The position numbers and the translations under genes are program-made. From Petrotoga olearia DSM 13574 (GTDB lineage Bacteria > Thermotogota > Thermotogae > Petrotogales > Petrotogaceae), in contig NZ_AZRL01000022.1 of NCBI RefSeq assembly GCF_002895525.1, forward strand, positions 124,001 to 188,000: 64,000 bases of DNA, written 5' to 3'. Numbering within the stretch: the first letter of the stretch is position 1; each line of letters starts with the position of its first letter. The notes below the pieces were generated by a model. It worked only from the letters and a program-made list of their open reading frames with translations, was not told where the DNA came from and searched no databases. Shown here piece by piece: positions 27,656-36,940 of this stretch.

Positions 27656-29533
27656 TTGAACATTGCCTTAACTGATCTTACAACTAATTTACCCAAATCA
27701 AAAAACATTAATCACTTTACTGCGAATGCATCTAATGCTAAATTAGAATCCTTTGATCAAAAATTTCAAGATATTTTTAGCAATGTAGAAGAAGACAGCC
27801 TTGGTTTTAAAAAATCTCCTATGCCAGAAAAAGAAGTGACAAATAATAAGTTATCGGTCACAATGAATACTATTGATTCGAAAGATTTATTAATTTCAAA
27901 TACTAAAAAAACAAAAAATATCCATTTGGGGGTCGATCAATTACTCCTACTCATAGAAGTTTCTACCAAAAACGCCAAAGGCATCGATGAAAAGGAATTA
28001 TTAATTCAAGCTCAAAAAATTTTGTCTTCCCCTAAAACAGAGTTTACAAAGAATGACATAGAAGTATTACAAAAAGCTTTTAGCGTTATTATAAAAGAAA
28101 GAAAGGGTAGTAATAGTGAAATACCTTTAAAAGGTTTAATCAAGTATTCTAATTCCATAGAAGAAAGTCCCAATATTATGTTACAAAACAGCCTCCATTC
28201 AAAAGAAACCAATCAGATTGTTGATCCGGATATCCAAAAATTATTACAGTTAATAGAAAAAACTTCAAAAACCATAGAAAACAAAAATGAAATCAATACA
28301 TTAGAACAAGCTCAGAAAATACTAATTTCTTCAAAAACCGAACTCACAGAAGAAGATAAAGAGGTATTGCAAAAAGCTTTTAGTATTATCATGAAAGAAA
28401 CTAAAGCAAGTAATACTGAAATACCTTTGGAAAGTTTAATTAAGCATTCTAAGTCCATAGAAGAAAGCCCCAATATTATGTCACAAAACAACGTCCATTC
28501 AAAAGAAACCAATCAGATTGTTGATCCGGATATCCAAAAATTATTACAGTTAATAGAAAAAACTTCAAAAACCATAGAAAACAAAAATGAAATCAATACA
28601 TTAGAGCAAGCTCAAAAAATACTCTCATCTTTTAAAACAGAATTTACACCTGACGAATTAAATATAATTAAAAATGCAATGGATATAATTACCACCAATA
28701 ATTCAAAGACGGGAACCTCTTTATCAAGTATAATTGAAGAAACAAATCTCATAACTAATTCCTTGATTAAGGGAAACACTAGTATTACAAAGAATAATAA
28801 AAATGAGAATAATAATTCTATAAAATCAATGCAATCTGATCCAAAAGAGAATATTTTAAATACAAAAACCAACTTTGGTAAAACTGTTTATTTTGATCCA
28901 TATGAAACCAGAAAAAACAACATCAATAAAGATAAAAACTCTGAATTACAAAAGGATAATGCTGTTAAACCTACACCAACCAGTAATTTAGAAAACATCA
29001 GCAAGAATTTAAATATCGAACAACTAAAAACCAATCTAAGCACTAATGAAATAGATTTAAAATCTCTAAAAATCAACAAAAATAGTATACAAGATGGTAT
29101 CCCTGCAACCAATCTAAAAGATTTAAATGCTCAAATAAAGGAAGTAATTATCTCTAAAAACACTCAAACTTTTCTAAACGAAAGTTTCTCAGTCAAAATT
29201 TCTCCTCCGGACTTAGGAAAAGTCGATATTCAAATCTTAAAAAACGGGCAAGCTGTAACTGTTAATATATCAACGGAAACAGAAAATGCAAAAAATATTA
29301 TATCAAAAACGCTACAGTCTTTAGTTGGAAACTTAAGGGATGAAGGATACCAACCCATCAATATAAAAGTGAATGTCACACAAGAAGAACATTATTTAGC
29401 CGATCAAAATCAACAACATCAACAAGAGCAAGAGCAGAAAAAATACGATGAAGATAACCAGAATGCCGATCAGCCAGAAGAAGGAACTTACTACACCTTT
29501 GATGAATATTTAAGGAGTGATTTGAATGCTTAA
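27656..29533 (+). CDS. fliK: Flagellar hook-length control protein FliK
   Basis: Molecular ruler secreted during hook growth that switches export specificity. It is long (625 aa), polar and Asn/Lys/Ser rich. The C-terminal Flg_hook domain is clear (SFSVKISPPDLGKVDIQILKNG, then LRDEGYQPINIKVNV), followed by a Gln-rich tail. Residues ~93-350 hold about 2.6 copies of a ~100-residue repeat (see separate entry). The start is TTG behind AAGGAGCG. The stop overlaps flgD by 8 nt. Confidence 0.9.
   Translation: MNIALTDLTTNLPKSKNINHFTANASNAKLESFDQKFQDIFSNVEEDSLGFKKSPMPEKEVTNNKLSVTMNTIDSKDLLISNTKKTKNIHLGVDQLLLLIEVSTKNAKGIDEKELLIQAQKILSSPKTEFTKNDIEVLQKAFSVIIKERKGSNSEIPLKGLIKYSNSIEESPNIMLQNSLHSKETNQIVDPDIQKLLQLIEKTSKTIENKNEINTLEQAQKILISSKTELTEEDKEVLQKAFSIIMKETKASNTEIPLESLIKHSKSIEESPNIMSQNNVHSKETNQIVDPDIQKLLQLIEKTSKTIENKNEINTLEQAQKILSSFKTEFTPDELNIIKNAMDIITTNNSKTGTSLSSIIEETNLITNSLIKGNTSITKNNKNENNNSIKSMQSDPKENILNTKTNFGKTVYFDPYETRKNNINKDKNSELQKDNAVKPTPTSNLENISKNLNIEQLKTNLSTNEIDLKSLKINKNSIQDGIPATNLKDLNAQIKEVIISKNTQTFLNESFSVKISPPDLGKVDIQILKNGQAVTVNISTETENAKNIISKTLQSLVGNLRDEGYQPINIKVNVTQEEHYLADQNQQHQQEQEQKKYDEDNQNADQPEEGTYYTFDEYLRSDLNA
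27932..28690 (+). repeat. Tandem ~300-bp repeat inside fliK
   Basis: Unit 1 is 27932-28219 (96 codons, diverged). Unit 2 is 28220-28519 (100 codons). Unit 3 starts at 28520 and breaks off near 28690. Bases 28201-28300 and 28501-28600 are nearly identical at an offset of exactly 300, so the last duplication is recent. Each unit has a QAQKIL...VLQKAFS...HSKETNQI pattern. Copy number would change the ruler length. Confidence 0.92.
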
Positions 29534-30188
29534 CTCAGTATCGATGGATTCTATATATCAAAGTACGTATGAAGCAAAAAAAGAAAGAGAAATAAAAAAA
29601 GAATTAGACAAAGAAGCTTTTTTGCAATTGTTGATTACAGAATTACAAAATCAAGATCCAACACAACCGATGGAAAACAAAGATCTGGTAGCTCAGCTTT
29701 CTCAACTATCTTCCACTGAACAAATAACCAATATGAGCCAAGCAATTCAAGAAATGGTTAACTCCCAAATGTCGCTCAATAAATTACAAGCTGCAAGCTT
29801 GATCGGAAAGACCGTTGTGGTGAATGACAACACGATTGATTTGCAAACTGGGGTAGCAGAAGGAATAAACTATGGAATAAATAATAGCTCACAAGTATAT
29901 TTAGAGATTTACAATTCAAATGGACAATTAGTTTACGCAGAAGATTTGGGCATGCAAGAAGCAGGGTTACATTCATATGTTTGGAGCGGAAGAAACAACG
30001 ATGGAACTATGATGCCTGATGGAGAATATCTTTATGGGATTTACACCGTAGAAAATGGCCAAATGGTAGCAAATACCGGTGTAAAAAGTGGGACTGTAGA
30101 AGCGGTGAAGTTCTTAGACAATGAACTTTACCTACTTATCAACGGAGAAATGTATCCTTATTCGTTAGTTAATGAGATTAGCGCCTAA
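29526..30188 (+). CDS. flgD: Flagellar hook assembly scaffold FlgD
   Basis: Hook cap that lets FlgE subunits assemble. It has the N-terminal FlgD signature FLQLLITELQNQDPTQPMENKDLVAQLSQ and a C-terminal FLgD tudor/Ig-like part (GLHSYVWSGRNNDGTMMPDGEYLYGIY). At 220 aa it is usual size. The ATG overlaps the end of fliK behind AAGGAGTGA. flgE follows. Confidence 0.95.
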   Translation: MLNSVSMDSIYQSTYEAKKEREIKKELDKEAFLQLLITELQNQDPTQPMENKDLVAQLSQLSSTEQITNMSQAIQEMVNSQMSLNKLQAASLIGKTVVVNDNTIDLQTGVAEGINYGINNSSQVYLEIYNSNGQLVYAEDLGMQEAGLHSYVWSGRNNDGTMMPDGEYLYGIYTVENGQMVANTGVKSGTVEAVKFLDNELYLLINGEMYPYSLVNEISA

Positions 30189-30228
30189 ATTCTTATTATC
30201 AATACGATCTAGATAGGAGGAGTATAAC

Positions 30229-31992
30229 ATGCTCAGATCAATGTACTCTGGGATCACAGGTTTAAGAAATTTTCAGGATCAACTCGACATAGTTGCAAAC
30301 AATATCGCTAACGTTAATACCGTAGGTTACAAAGGTTCAAGGGCAACATTTCAAACGACTCTTTTTCAAACCTTAAATGCAGGGAACGCACCTCAAAACC
30401 AACTAGGTGGCACAAACCCTATGCAAATTGGGTTAGGCTCTCAATTAGCTTCTATAGACAAATTAATGACACAAGGTTCTCCTATGTCTACAGGTAAAGC
30501 TACCGACCTAATGATCCAAGGAGAAGGCTTTTTTATACTCTCAGACGGAACAGGTCAATACTATACACGGGCTGGCAACTTTACTAGAGATTACAACGGA
30601 TTCTTTGTAGATCCTGCCTCTGGTATGAAATTACAAGGTTGGACAGCAAAAATCAATCAAGAAGGAAAAAGAATTATTGACACCAACGATCCTATAGGAG
30701 ATATCCAAATATCAAGTGGACAAGTAATGGCTGCAAAACAAACATCTTTTGTCAGACTTGCACATAATTTAAATGCAGGTGCGGGTATTCAGGACACAAC
30801 AATCGTGGTTAAGAGTACCACAGGTGAAAATATACCTGTAAAATTTTCTTTCAAAAGAGATATGAGCGAAGAAAACAAGGATAAAAATGTTTACAATTGG
30901 ACGGCAAGTGTAGTTGGTTCTGATTACAAATTTGCAGTTGACAATGGTTCAGGCACTTTAACTTCAACTACCCAAATTAGTGGAAAAGTAGAGCTTGACG
31001 ACACAGGAAATGTAATTAGTTGGGTTAATTACGATATCAACGGAGTTCTTCCTTTAGCAGAAAGTAAGATTTCTATATACGATAATGGTGTACCAAGAGA
31101 AGTAATCCAACCACCTTCAGGTGGAGCTATAAGATTCACCGATCTCAACAACCCCACCAACTTTTCAGAAGCCAACTATATCAGTCCATCTGTAACCACA
31201 TCGACAGTAGTATACGATTCTCTAGGTAACCCTTACAACGTTTATTTGAAATTCTCAAAAATAGATGCTAACACCTGGTATTGGAAGGCAGAATTAGAAG
31301 ACGGAACTCCATTGTATAAAAGTACCGCTGATGGTCAATTAGTCGATGATTCCGCCGAAGGGGTAATAGCTTTTGACTCAAATGGTAACATAGCTGCAAC
31401 TCAATGGAAAATTAACACTGACGGTACCATAGATCAAACTATCGGAGACGGTGACGATGGAGCAGCGGGTTTCTGGTTCGACCCAGCTGAGCTGGGAGCT
31501 GCTTTAGATCCAAGCGTGGACCCTCAATCAGCAGCTGGCGCAGGCCCTGTTAACGTTTCGATTAATTTTCAAGAACTTTCTCAGTTTTTTGCAGAAAATT
31601 CTATAGCGGTTACCGAACAAGATGGAAACGCTCAAGGCACCTTAGAGTCTTTTGCTATAAACACCAATGGACAGATTATAGGATCTTTCACAAACGGTTT
31701 AACTGCCCCATTAGGGCAAGTAGCTCTAGCTACTTTTAACAACCCAGAAGGATTATCAGCAATAGGTAACTCTATGTACGCTATGAGCTCAAACAGTGGA
31801 CTTCCGCAAATAGGTGTCTCTGGTGTTGGAGGAAGAGGAAGTATTAACCCAGGGGCTTTAGAAATGTCGAATGTAGATCTGGCAGAAGAGTTTACAAATA
31901 TGATCATAGCTCAAAGAGGATTTCAAGCAAATTCAAGAAGTATAACCACGGCAGATGCGATCCTTAACGAGCTTGTAAACATCAAGAGATAA
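30229..31992 (+). CDS. flgE: Flagellar hook protein FlgE
   Basis: Structural subunit of the hook. The N-terminus has the rod/hook signature SMYSGITGLRNFQDQLDIVANNIANVNTVGYK (read as two adjoining stretches). The C-terminus has the paired helix ending NVDLAEEFTNMIIAQRGFQANSRSITTADAIL. The central region (587 aa in all) forms the variable outer domains. The ATG follows AGGAGGAG. Confidence 0.96.
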   Translation: MLRSMYSGITGLRNFQDQLDIVANNIANVNTVGYKGSRATFQTTLFQTLNAGNAPQNQLGGTNPMQIGLGSQLASIDKLMTQGSPMSTGKATDLMIQGEGFFILSDGTGQYYTRAGNFTRDYNGFFVDPASGMKLQGWTAKINQEGKRIIDTNDPIGDIQISSGQVMAAKQTSFVRLAHNLNAGAGIQDTTIVVKSTTGENIPVKFSFKRDMSEENKDKNVYNWTASVVGSDYKFAVDNGSGTLTSTTQISGKVELDDTGNVISWVNYDINGVLPLAESKISIYDNGVPREVIQPPSGGAIRFTDLNNPTNFSEANYISPSVTTSTVVYDSLGNPYNVYLKFSKIDANTWYWKAELEDGTPLYKSTADGQLVDDSAEGVIAFDSNGNIAATQWKINTDGTIDQTIGDGDDGAAGFWFDPAELGAALDPSVDPQSAAGAGPVNVSINFQELSQFFAENSIAVTEQDGNAQGTLESFAINTNGQIIGSFTNGLTAPLGQVALATFNNPEGLSAIGNSMYAMSSNSGLPQIGVSGVGGRGSINPGALEMSNVDLAEEFTNMIIAQRGFQANSRSITTADAILNELVNIKR

Positions 31993-32011
31993 TTATTTCT
32001 TTGCCGTTTTA

Positions 32012-32077
32012 TGCAAAAAGCCTTATTCATAATGCTTTTGAAATAATTTCCATATTCTCATTTGTGAAACAAATGAT
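32012..32077 (+). repeat. Second repeat family, copy A before flbD
   Basis: TGCAAAAAGCC, TTCATAATGCTTTTGAAATA and TTCTCATTTGTGAAACAAATGATG in a row. The hairpin is CATTTGT-GAA-ACAAATG at 32058-32074. It differs from the 26852 copy by compensating changes in the stem (C-G to T-A), which suggests the hairpin itself is maintained. Confidence 0.75.
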
Positions 32078-32102
32078 GTGTTGCTTCGTACAAAATGGTT
32101 TG

Positions 32103-32155
32103 TTTGCAATGCTTTAGAAATGTTTTCCACAATTTCGTTTGCTACGCAAATGATG
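32103..32155 (+). repeat. Second repeat family, copy B before flbD
   Basis: TTTGCAATGCTTTAGAAATG, TTTTCCACAATTTCGTTTG and CTACGCAAATGATG in a row. The hairpin CGTTTGC-TAC-GCAAATG (32136-32152) has one G-T type mismatch. It is the more diverged copy. Confidence 0.7.
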
Positions 32156-32240
32156 TTTTTCGCAGATCTATGCAAAAAAACTTTGATTTTTAATTTTAGG
32201 ATTTTAAGGGGTTTACCCCTTAACGCCCACGGAGGTTAAG

Positions 32241-32426
32241 ATGATTAAACTCACAAAATTAAACAATGAAGAATTTTATATAAACCCTTATCAAATTGAA
32301 AAAATAGAATGTCATCCTGATACGACCATTACGATGATGAACGGACATGTTTATGTCGTTAAAGAAAGTATTGATGAAGTTAAGAAAAAAGTGGTAGAAT
32401 TAAATAAAGAGATTTTCGGCAAATAA
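32241..32426 (+). CDS. flbD: Flagellar protein FlbD
   Basis: 61-residue FlbD/YlzI family protein (MIKLTKLNNEEFYINPYQIE, then MMNGHVYVVKESIDEV). The family lies between flgE and motA in many flagellar operons, as here. Its exact function is not established. It should not be confused with the Caulobacter regulator of the same name. The ATG follows GGAGG. Confidence 0.9.
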   Translation: MIKLTKLNNEEFYINPYQIEKIECHPDTTITMMNGHVYVVKESIDEVKKKVVELNKEIFGK

Positions 32427-32494
32427 AGTAAGTATTTAAAATTTTGAGCAACCTTTTTAAATTGAAATAGTACAAAACAAGAGGTGGGGTAGTT

Positions 32495-33274
32495 GTGGAT
32501 ATATCAACAATAATAGGATTATCATTAGCAATAGTTGCACTAGTAGTGGGTGCAGGAAGTGAATTTACAACTTTAATAGATATCCCATCTTTTTTTATAA
32601 CTGTTTTGGGATCTATTGGTGCAACTTTCATCGCTCATCCAAGTTCAAGGTCTTTTAAAATGTTTAATATTATCATTGAAGCTTTCAAAAATCCTAAGAT
32701 AGACAACCTTGAAACATTGAGGACCTTATACTCGTTTTCTGAAAAAGCAAGACGGGATGGTATGATATCTTTGGAAGAAGATTTACCCAGTGTTCAAAGT
32801 GAATTTTTAAGAGATGGTTTGAGAGCCGCCGTTGATGGTACGGATCCCGAAGAGATTAAAAAGATATTGGAAGTGAAGATGGACATGTACCAAGAGACAG
32901 AAGAAGATAAGATCTCAGTTTTGGACACTTGGGGAGCTATGGCTCCAGCCTTTGGTATGATAGGAACTTTGATAGGATTGGTTTTGTTGTTAGATACTCT
33001 TAGCGATCCGACAACTATTGGACCAAGGATGTCTCTCGCTCTTATTACAACATTATACGGTGCTCTTATTGCAAATACCATCGCTCTCCCACCTGCTGAA
33101 AAACTAAAAAAAAGGGTGGATAAAAACATCAACCAAATGAGAATGATGTTGGAAGGTATACTATCAATAGTACAAGGTGAAAATCCACATTTGATGGAAG
33201 AAAAACTTAAGGCTTTTCTCAGTGAAGAAGAAAGACTTGCCTATGAAGCAGAAAAGGGTGAGACTGTTTTGTAA
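32495..33274 (+). CDS. motA: Flagellar motor stator protein MotA
   Basis: Stator subunit with four transmembrane helices that, with MotB, converts ion flow into torque. Conserved stretches are the helix 3 region AMAPAFGMIGTLIGLVLLL with its proline, and MSLALITTLYGALIANTIALP in helix 4. The cytoplasmic loop carries charged residues that contact FliG. The start is GTG behind GAGGTGGGG. At 259 aa it is normal. Confidence 0.95.
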   Translation: MDISTIIGLSLAIVALVVGAGSEFTTLIDIPSFFITVLGSIGATFIAHPSSRSFKMFNIIIEAFKNPKIDNLETLRTLYSFSEKARRDGMISLEEDLPSVQSEFLRDGLRAAVDGTDPEEIKKILEVKMDMYQETEEDKISVLDTWGAMAPAFGMIGTLIGLVLLLDTLSDPTTIGPRMSLALITTLYGALIANTIALPPAEKLKKRVDKNINQMRMMLEGILSIVQGENPHLMEEKLKAFLSEEERLAYEAEKGETVL

Positions 33275-33291
33275 TTTAGAGGTGATATTTT

Positions 33292-34164
33292 ATGCCTAGA
33301 AAGAAAAGAGAAAAAAAAGGTGAAGCCAAATGGATGACAACTTTCAGCGATATGACTACTTTGTTGTTGACAATGTTTATCGCATTGTTTTCTATGGCTA
33401 CTATATCACCAGGAAAATTTCAACAGGCGGTTGTTAGTTTACAAAGTGCATTTCAAGGTCAACCAGTTGGGATACTAGTAGGTGGAAGAAGCATTTCCGA
33501 AGAACCTTTAATTACTTCTAATCCTGGAATTAGGCAAGAATTATTAAAAATTATAGAAGATGAAAGGTATAAAGGGAAAATTACTATTGAGGAAACGGAT
33601 AAAGGGACGATAATATCTATGAAAGACATTGCCTTTTTTAGAACAGGGAGTGCTGAATTAACAGCCGAAGCGAAAGAGCTGTTGTATAGAATAGGTACAA
33701 TTATATTAGAACACACTTCTAACGCTATCGAAATTTATGGTTTTACAGATGATCGACCAGTTTTATCTTCAAGTTTATATCCTTCTAATTGGCATTTGAG
33801 TTCAGCCAGAGCAGCAAGTGTAGTTAGTTTTTTTACTGGAGAGTTGAAAAATAGAAGGTTAGTAGAAAAGATGGCTGAAATAAATTCTGGGCAATTTGAT
33901 ATAGATTATTTTTACAATTTAGATAGGTTCTTCCCAATTGGTTTGGGGGATCGTGAAATAATGAAAGAAATTAACCTCCTGAGGGCTGAAATTGACTCTC
34001 GAAAGTTTCTTGCTTTAGATCAATTCACAAAAGGAGAAATAAATTCTGCACAGTTGCAGCAAATTGAAAAAGAATTAGAAAATGAATACAATACAAAGTT
34101 GGATGAATTAAGGCAAAGATACAGAAGAATAGATATTCTTATACTAAGACAAAGGGTAAGATAA
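33292..34164 (+). CDS. motB: Flagellar motor stator protein MotB
   Basis: Peptidoglycan-anchored stator subunit. The N-terminal helix holds the ion-binding aspartate D20 (MTTFSDMTTLLLTMFIALF). The periplasmic OmpA-like domain binds peptidoglycan (FRTGSAELTAEAKELL, IEIYGFTDDRP). A coiled-coil-like C-terminal extension follows the OmpA fold. It sits 17 nt after motA. Confidence 0.94.
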   Translation: MPRKKREKKGEAKWMTTFSDMTTLLLTMFIALFSMATISPGKFQQAVVSLQSAFQGQPVGILVGGRSISEEPLITSNPGIRQELLKIIEDERYKGKITIEETDKGTIISMKDIAFFRTGSAELTAEAKELLYRIGTIILEHTSNAIEIYGFTDDRPVLSSSLYPSNWHLSSARAASVVSFFTGELKNRRLVEKMAEINSGQFDIDYFYNLDRFFPIGLGDREIMKEINLLRAEIDSRKFLALDQFTKGEINSAQLQQIEKELENEYNTKLDELRQRYRRIDILILRQRVR

Positions 34165-34190
34165 ATGCAACAAAGTGGAGGCGAAAGATT

Positions 34191-34718
34191 TTGGAAAATG
34201 AAAATATAAATTCAGATGAAGTTACAAGTAAAAAATCAAGGCCATCTTTTTTAACAACTTTAATAATAGTCATTGTTGTTGCCTTAATAATCTCAGGAAT
34301 CACATCCTTTTTTATAGTGAGAATCTTAACATCAAATGTTTCTTCAAGTTCTGATCAATCATCACAAGTATCTGCTACAACTCCTGCTAGAGTGGTATTA
34401 ATTATGGAAGGCTCCAGATATACCATGATGTTAAAAGGTGGTTACGATATTGCTGTTATAGATTCATTACAGTTAGATGTAGGAAGTACTCAGGCTAGAG
34501 ATTTAATAACTTCCAACCGTATAGAAGTATTAGAAGCGATACGAATGATATTTCTGAATAAAACACGAGGTGAACTTTCAACTCCACAAGGCATTGAGTT
34601 AACCAAAAAACAAATTAAAGATACGATAAATGAAATGCTGGGATTTACTGGCGAAAGGGAAAGGTTAGGAGTTGTAAAAGTGACTATGATTATAATGACT
34701 ATAACAACCAATCAATAA
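34191..34718 (+). CDS. fliL: Flagellar basal body-associated protein FliL
   Basis: Single-pass protein that supports the stator. It has a short cytoplasmic N-terminus, a transmembrane helix at about residues 21-47 and a periplasmic FliL domain with VDSLQLDVGSTQARDLIT-like sequence and RIEVLEAIRMIFLNKTRGEL. The start is TTG at 34191 behind GTGGAGGCG. The motA-motB-fliL-fliM order is typical. Confidence 0.88.
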   Translation: MENENINSDEVTSKKSRPSFLTTLIIVIVVALIISGITSFFIVRILTSNVSSSSDQSSQVSATTPARVVLIMEGSRYTMMLKGGYDIAVIDSLQLDVGSTQARDLITSNRIEVLEAIRMIFLNKTRGELSTPQGIELTKKQIKDTINEMLGFTGERERLGVVKVTMIIMTITTNQ

Positions 34719-34736
34719 TGAAAAAGAGGTGCTCGT

Positions 34737-35810
34737 ATGCCTGACGATGAAACCCTTACCCAGGAAGAAATAGATAGTATTTTAAAATCAATGAGTTCTG
34801 GAGAATCACCAGAAGAAGTTCTTGAAGAATATCAAGAAGAAGAAAGAAGAATCAAAGATTACGATTTTAGAAGACCCATGAAGTTTTCAAGAGAGCAACT
34901 AAGAACTCTACAATTAATCCATGAAAGTTTTGCGAGAGAGCTATCTACTTATCTTTCAGGCAGAAGTAGAACATTTGTAGATGTTAAATATGCCAGTATT
35001 GACCAAATTACTTTCTCAGAATTCCAAAAATCGTTAAACTCACCGACCTTTATTGTTATTTTTTCGTCCGAAGCTTTTTCTGGAAGCGCTATTTTGCAAA
35101 TGGGTTTAGACTTGGGATACGTCATAATAGACAGACTTTTAGGCGGATCGGGGAACACTCTTGAAGAGATTCGCCCCCCTACTGAAATAGAAATGAACAT
35201 TTTAAGAAAAGAAGCTTCAGTTATGTTAAGAATGCTATCAAAATCTTGGTCAAACATAGAGGAGTTTGATGCCAATTTAGAAAATTTAGAGACAAATCCC
35301 CAATTTGTTCAAGTTGCCCCTTCAAATGAGATGACAATTCTTATAACGTTGTCCGTTACGATAAAAAATGTACAAGGATTTGTTAATCTTTGTTTCCCTT
35401 CATCTTCGTTGGAACCTTTGAACGATAAATTGACAACAAGAATGTGGACTACCTCGTACAGACATACCGAAGAATTTAAAGAAAATCTAAGGCAAACGTT
35501 ATTACTTTCAAAGTTAAATTTATCAGCTATACTTGGTAAAGCAGAGATATATTTAAACGATTTTTTGAATCTTGAAGTTGGTGATGTAATCCGTTTAGAT
35601 TCTTTTTACGACGAGCCAATTGATCTGGAAATTGAAGAAAGACCTATATTCAAAGTAAATGTAGGTAAGAGTAAAGGCTTTTACAGTGTAAAGATAGTTG
35701 ACAAAAATAGAGAACTTCTAGAAAGACTGCTTATTGAAGAAAGCATTAAAAAAAAGGTAAAAAATCAAGATTCTTCTGAACAAAATGAAACTACAGAAAA
35801 CAGGAGATGA
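34737..35810 (+). CDS. fliM: Flagellar motor switch protein FliM
   Basis: Switch-complex protein that binds phosphorylated CheY. The N-terminal CheY-binding peptide is LTQEEIDSILKSM. A CheC-like middle domain follows (GYVIIDRLLGGSG), then a C-terminal SpoA domain (LSKLNLSAILGKAEIYLNDFLNLEVGDVIRLD). At 357 aa it is usual size. The ATG follows AGAGGTGC. fliY comes 5 nt later. Confidence 0.95.
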   Translation: MPDDETLTQEEIDSILKSMSSGESPEEVLEEYQEEERRIKDYDFRRPMKFSREQLRTLQLIHESFARELSTYLSGRSRTFVDVKYASIDQITFSEFQKSLNSPTFIVIFSSEAFSGSAILQMGLDLGYVIIDRLLGGSGNTLEEIRPPTEIEMNILRKEASVMLRMLSKSWSNIEEFDANLENLETNPQFVQVAPSNEMTILITLSVTIKNVQGFVNLCFPSSSLEPLNDKLTTRMWTTSYRHTEEFKENLRQTLLLSKLNLSAILGKAEIYLNDFLNLEVGDVIRLDSFYDEPIDLEIEERPIFKVNVGKSKGFYSVKIVDKNRELLERLLIEESIKKKVKNQDSSEQNETTENRR

Positions 35811-35815
35811 ATTAA

Positions 35816-36940
35816 ATGCCTGAGAGTGAAGACAGATTTTTAAACCAAAATGAATTGGATTCATTATTAAATGGGATAAATAACTCCGATGATCCAGAAC
35901 AAGAAGAAAGCCCAAAAGACTCAAACATAGATAATGAATTGGACACACTTTTGGATATGATAGGTGAAATTGCAAATATCGCAATGGGTTCTGGTGCAAC
36001 AACCCTTTCAACTTTACTAAGAAGAAAGATAGAAATCCAATATCCCCAAACAGATATTATTAAATTTAAAAATATCGTAACTAATTTTGAAGGAGAAAAT
36101 GTTGTTGTTACAGTAGAGTACAAAAAAGGTTTATATGGTTTGAACACCTTAGTATTACCTTTGAATTTAACTAATATAATAGCTGATTTAATGCTAGGAA
36201 AAGAAGTACAAAATATCGAAGAAAGAGAATTAGATGATATTAGTTTAAGCGCCATTTCAGAAGCGATGAATCAAATGATGGGTACCGCTTCAACAGCTTT
36301 ATCGGATTTTCTAAAAACAAATATTGATATTTCCCCACCCAATACTAAGGTAATGAACTTCTCCGATCCCAATGTTGAGTTTCCACCGATAGAAACAGAC
36401 AAAGAAGCCTATGTTATCTCAATAAAGTTCACCATAAAGATCTCTGGAATAGCTGAAACGACTTTCTGGCAATTTATACCAATGAAATTTGCTAAAAAAA
36501 TTAAAGAACTTATGGAAAAAACCTTTGGAAAGGTTAACAAAAATAAAGAAAGCCCCATAAACTCAAATAAGCAAGATAAAAGTAATTCCAAAGTGATCAA
36601 AGAGAAAAAAATAAAAGTTCAACCAGTAGAATTCGGAGAGTTTGAAAAAAAGGAAGAACCTATCTCCCAAAATATAGATCTATCAAGGCTGGAACTATTG
36701 CTTGATGTTCCTTTAGAAATAAAAGTTGAGTTAGGATCTACTAAATTAAATCTTAGAGAGATCTTAGAGTTACACGAAGGCTCAATGATACAATTAAATA
36801 AATTGGCTGGTGAACCTTTAGACATCTTTGCTAACGGAAGATTAATAGCTAGAGGTGAAGTTGTAGTTATCGATGAAAATTTTGGAATTAGGATAACAGA
36901 AATTGTCTCGTTAAGAGAAAGGATGAAAACTCTGAAATGA
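35816..36940 (+). CDS. fliY: Flagellar motor switch phosphatase FliY
   Basis: FliN homologue fused to a CheC-type CheY-phosphatase domain, as in Thermotoga and Bacillus. The N-terminal FliM-like peptide is FLNQNELDSLLNGI. The CheC-like part has two helices with E-x3-N pattern (DMIGEIANIAMGSGATTLS and ISEAMNQMMGTASTALS). The C-terminal FliN/SpoA domain starts at LLLDVPLEIKVELGS. It replaces a separate fliN, and no other fliN is seen here. The stop overlaps the next start by 4 nt. Confidence 0.93.
   Translation: MPESEDRFLNQNELDSLLNGINNSDDPEQEESPKDSNIDNELDTLLDMIGEIANIAMGSGATTLSTLLRRKIEIQYPQTDIIKFKNIVTNFEGENVVVTVEYKKGLYGLNTLVLPLNLTNIIADLMLGKEVQNIEERELDDISLSAISEAMNQMMGTASTALSDFLKTNIDISPPNTKVMNFSDPNVEFPPIETDKEAYVISIKFTIKISGIAETTFWQFIPMKFAKKIKELMEKTFGKVNKNKESPINSNKQDKSNSKVIKEKKIKVQPVEFGEFEKKEEPISQNIDLSRLELLLDVPLEIKVELGSTKLNLREILELHEGSMIQLNKLAGEPLDIFANGRLIARGEVVVIDENFGIRITEIVSLRERMKTLK

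Larger units (their letters stand above)
31993..32240 (+). other. 248-bp gap in the flagellar operon, filled by repeats
   Basis: No gene is seen. Two head-to-tail copies of the hairpin repeat (32012-32077 and 32103-32155) occupy most of it. A small inverted repeat, AAGGGGTTTACCCCTT near 32208-32223, lies just before the flbD ribosome binding site (GGAGG). Confidence 0.6.

Noticed and set aside
27932-28690. Repeats in this stretch considered as a CRISPR array or insertion
   Set aside because: The unit is 300 bp, in frame with fliK, and has no short repeat-spacer pattern.
32012-32155. Hairpin repeats considered as Rho-independent terminators
   Set aside because: The stems are AT-rich, have 3-nt loops and are followed by GATG rather than a T run.
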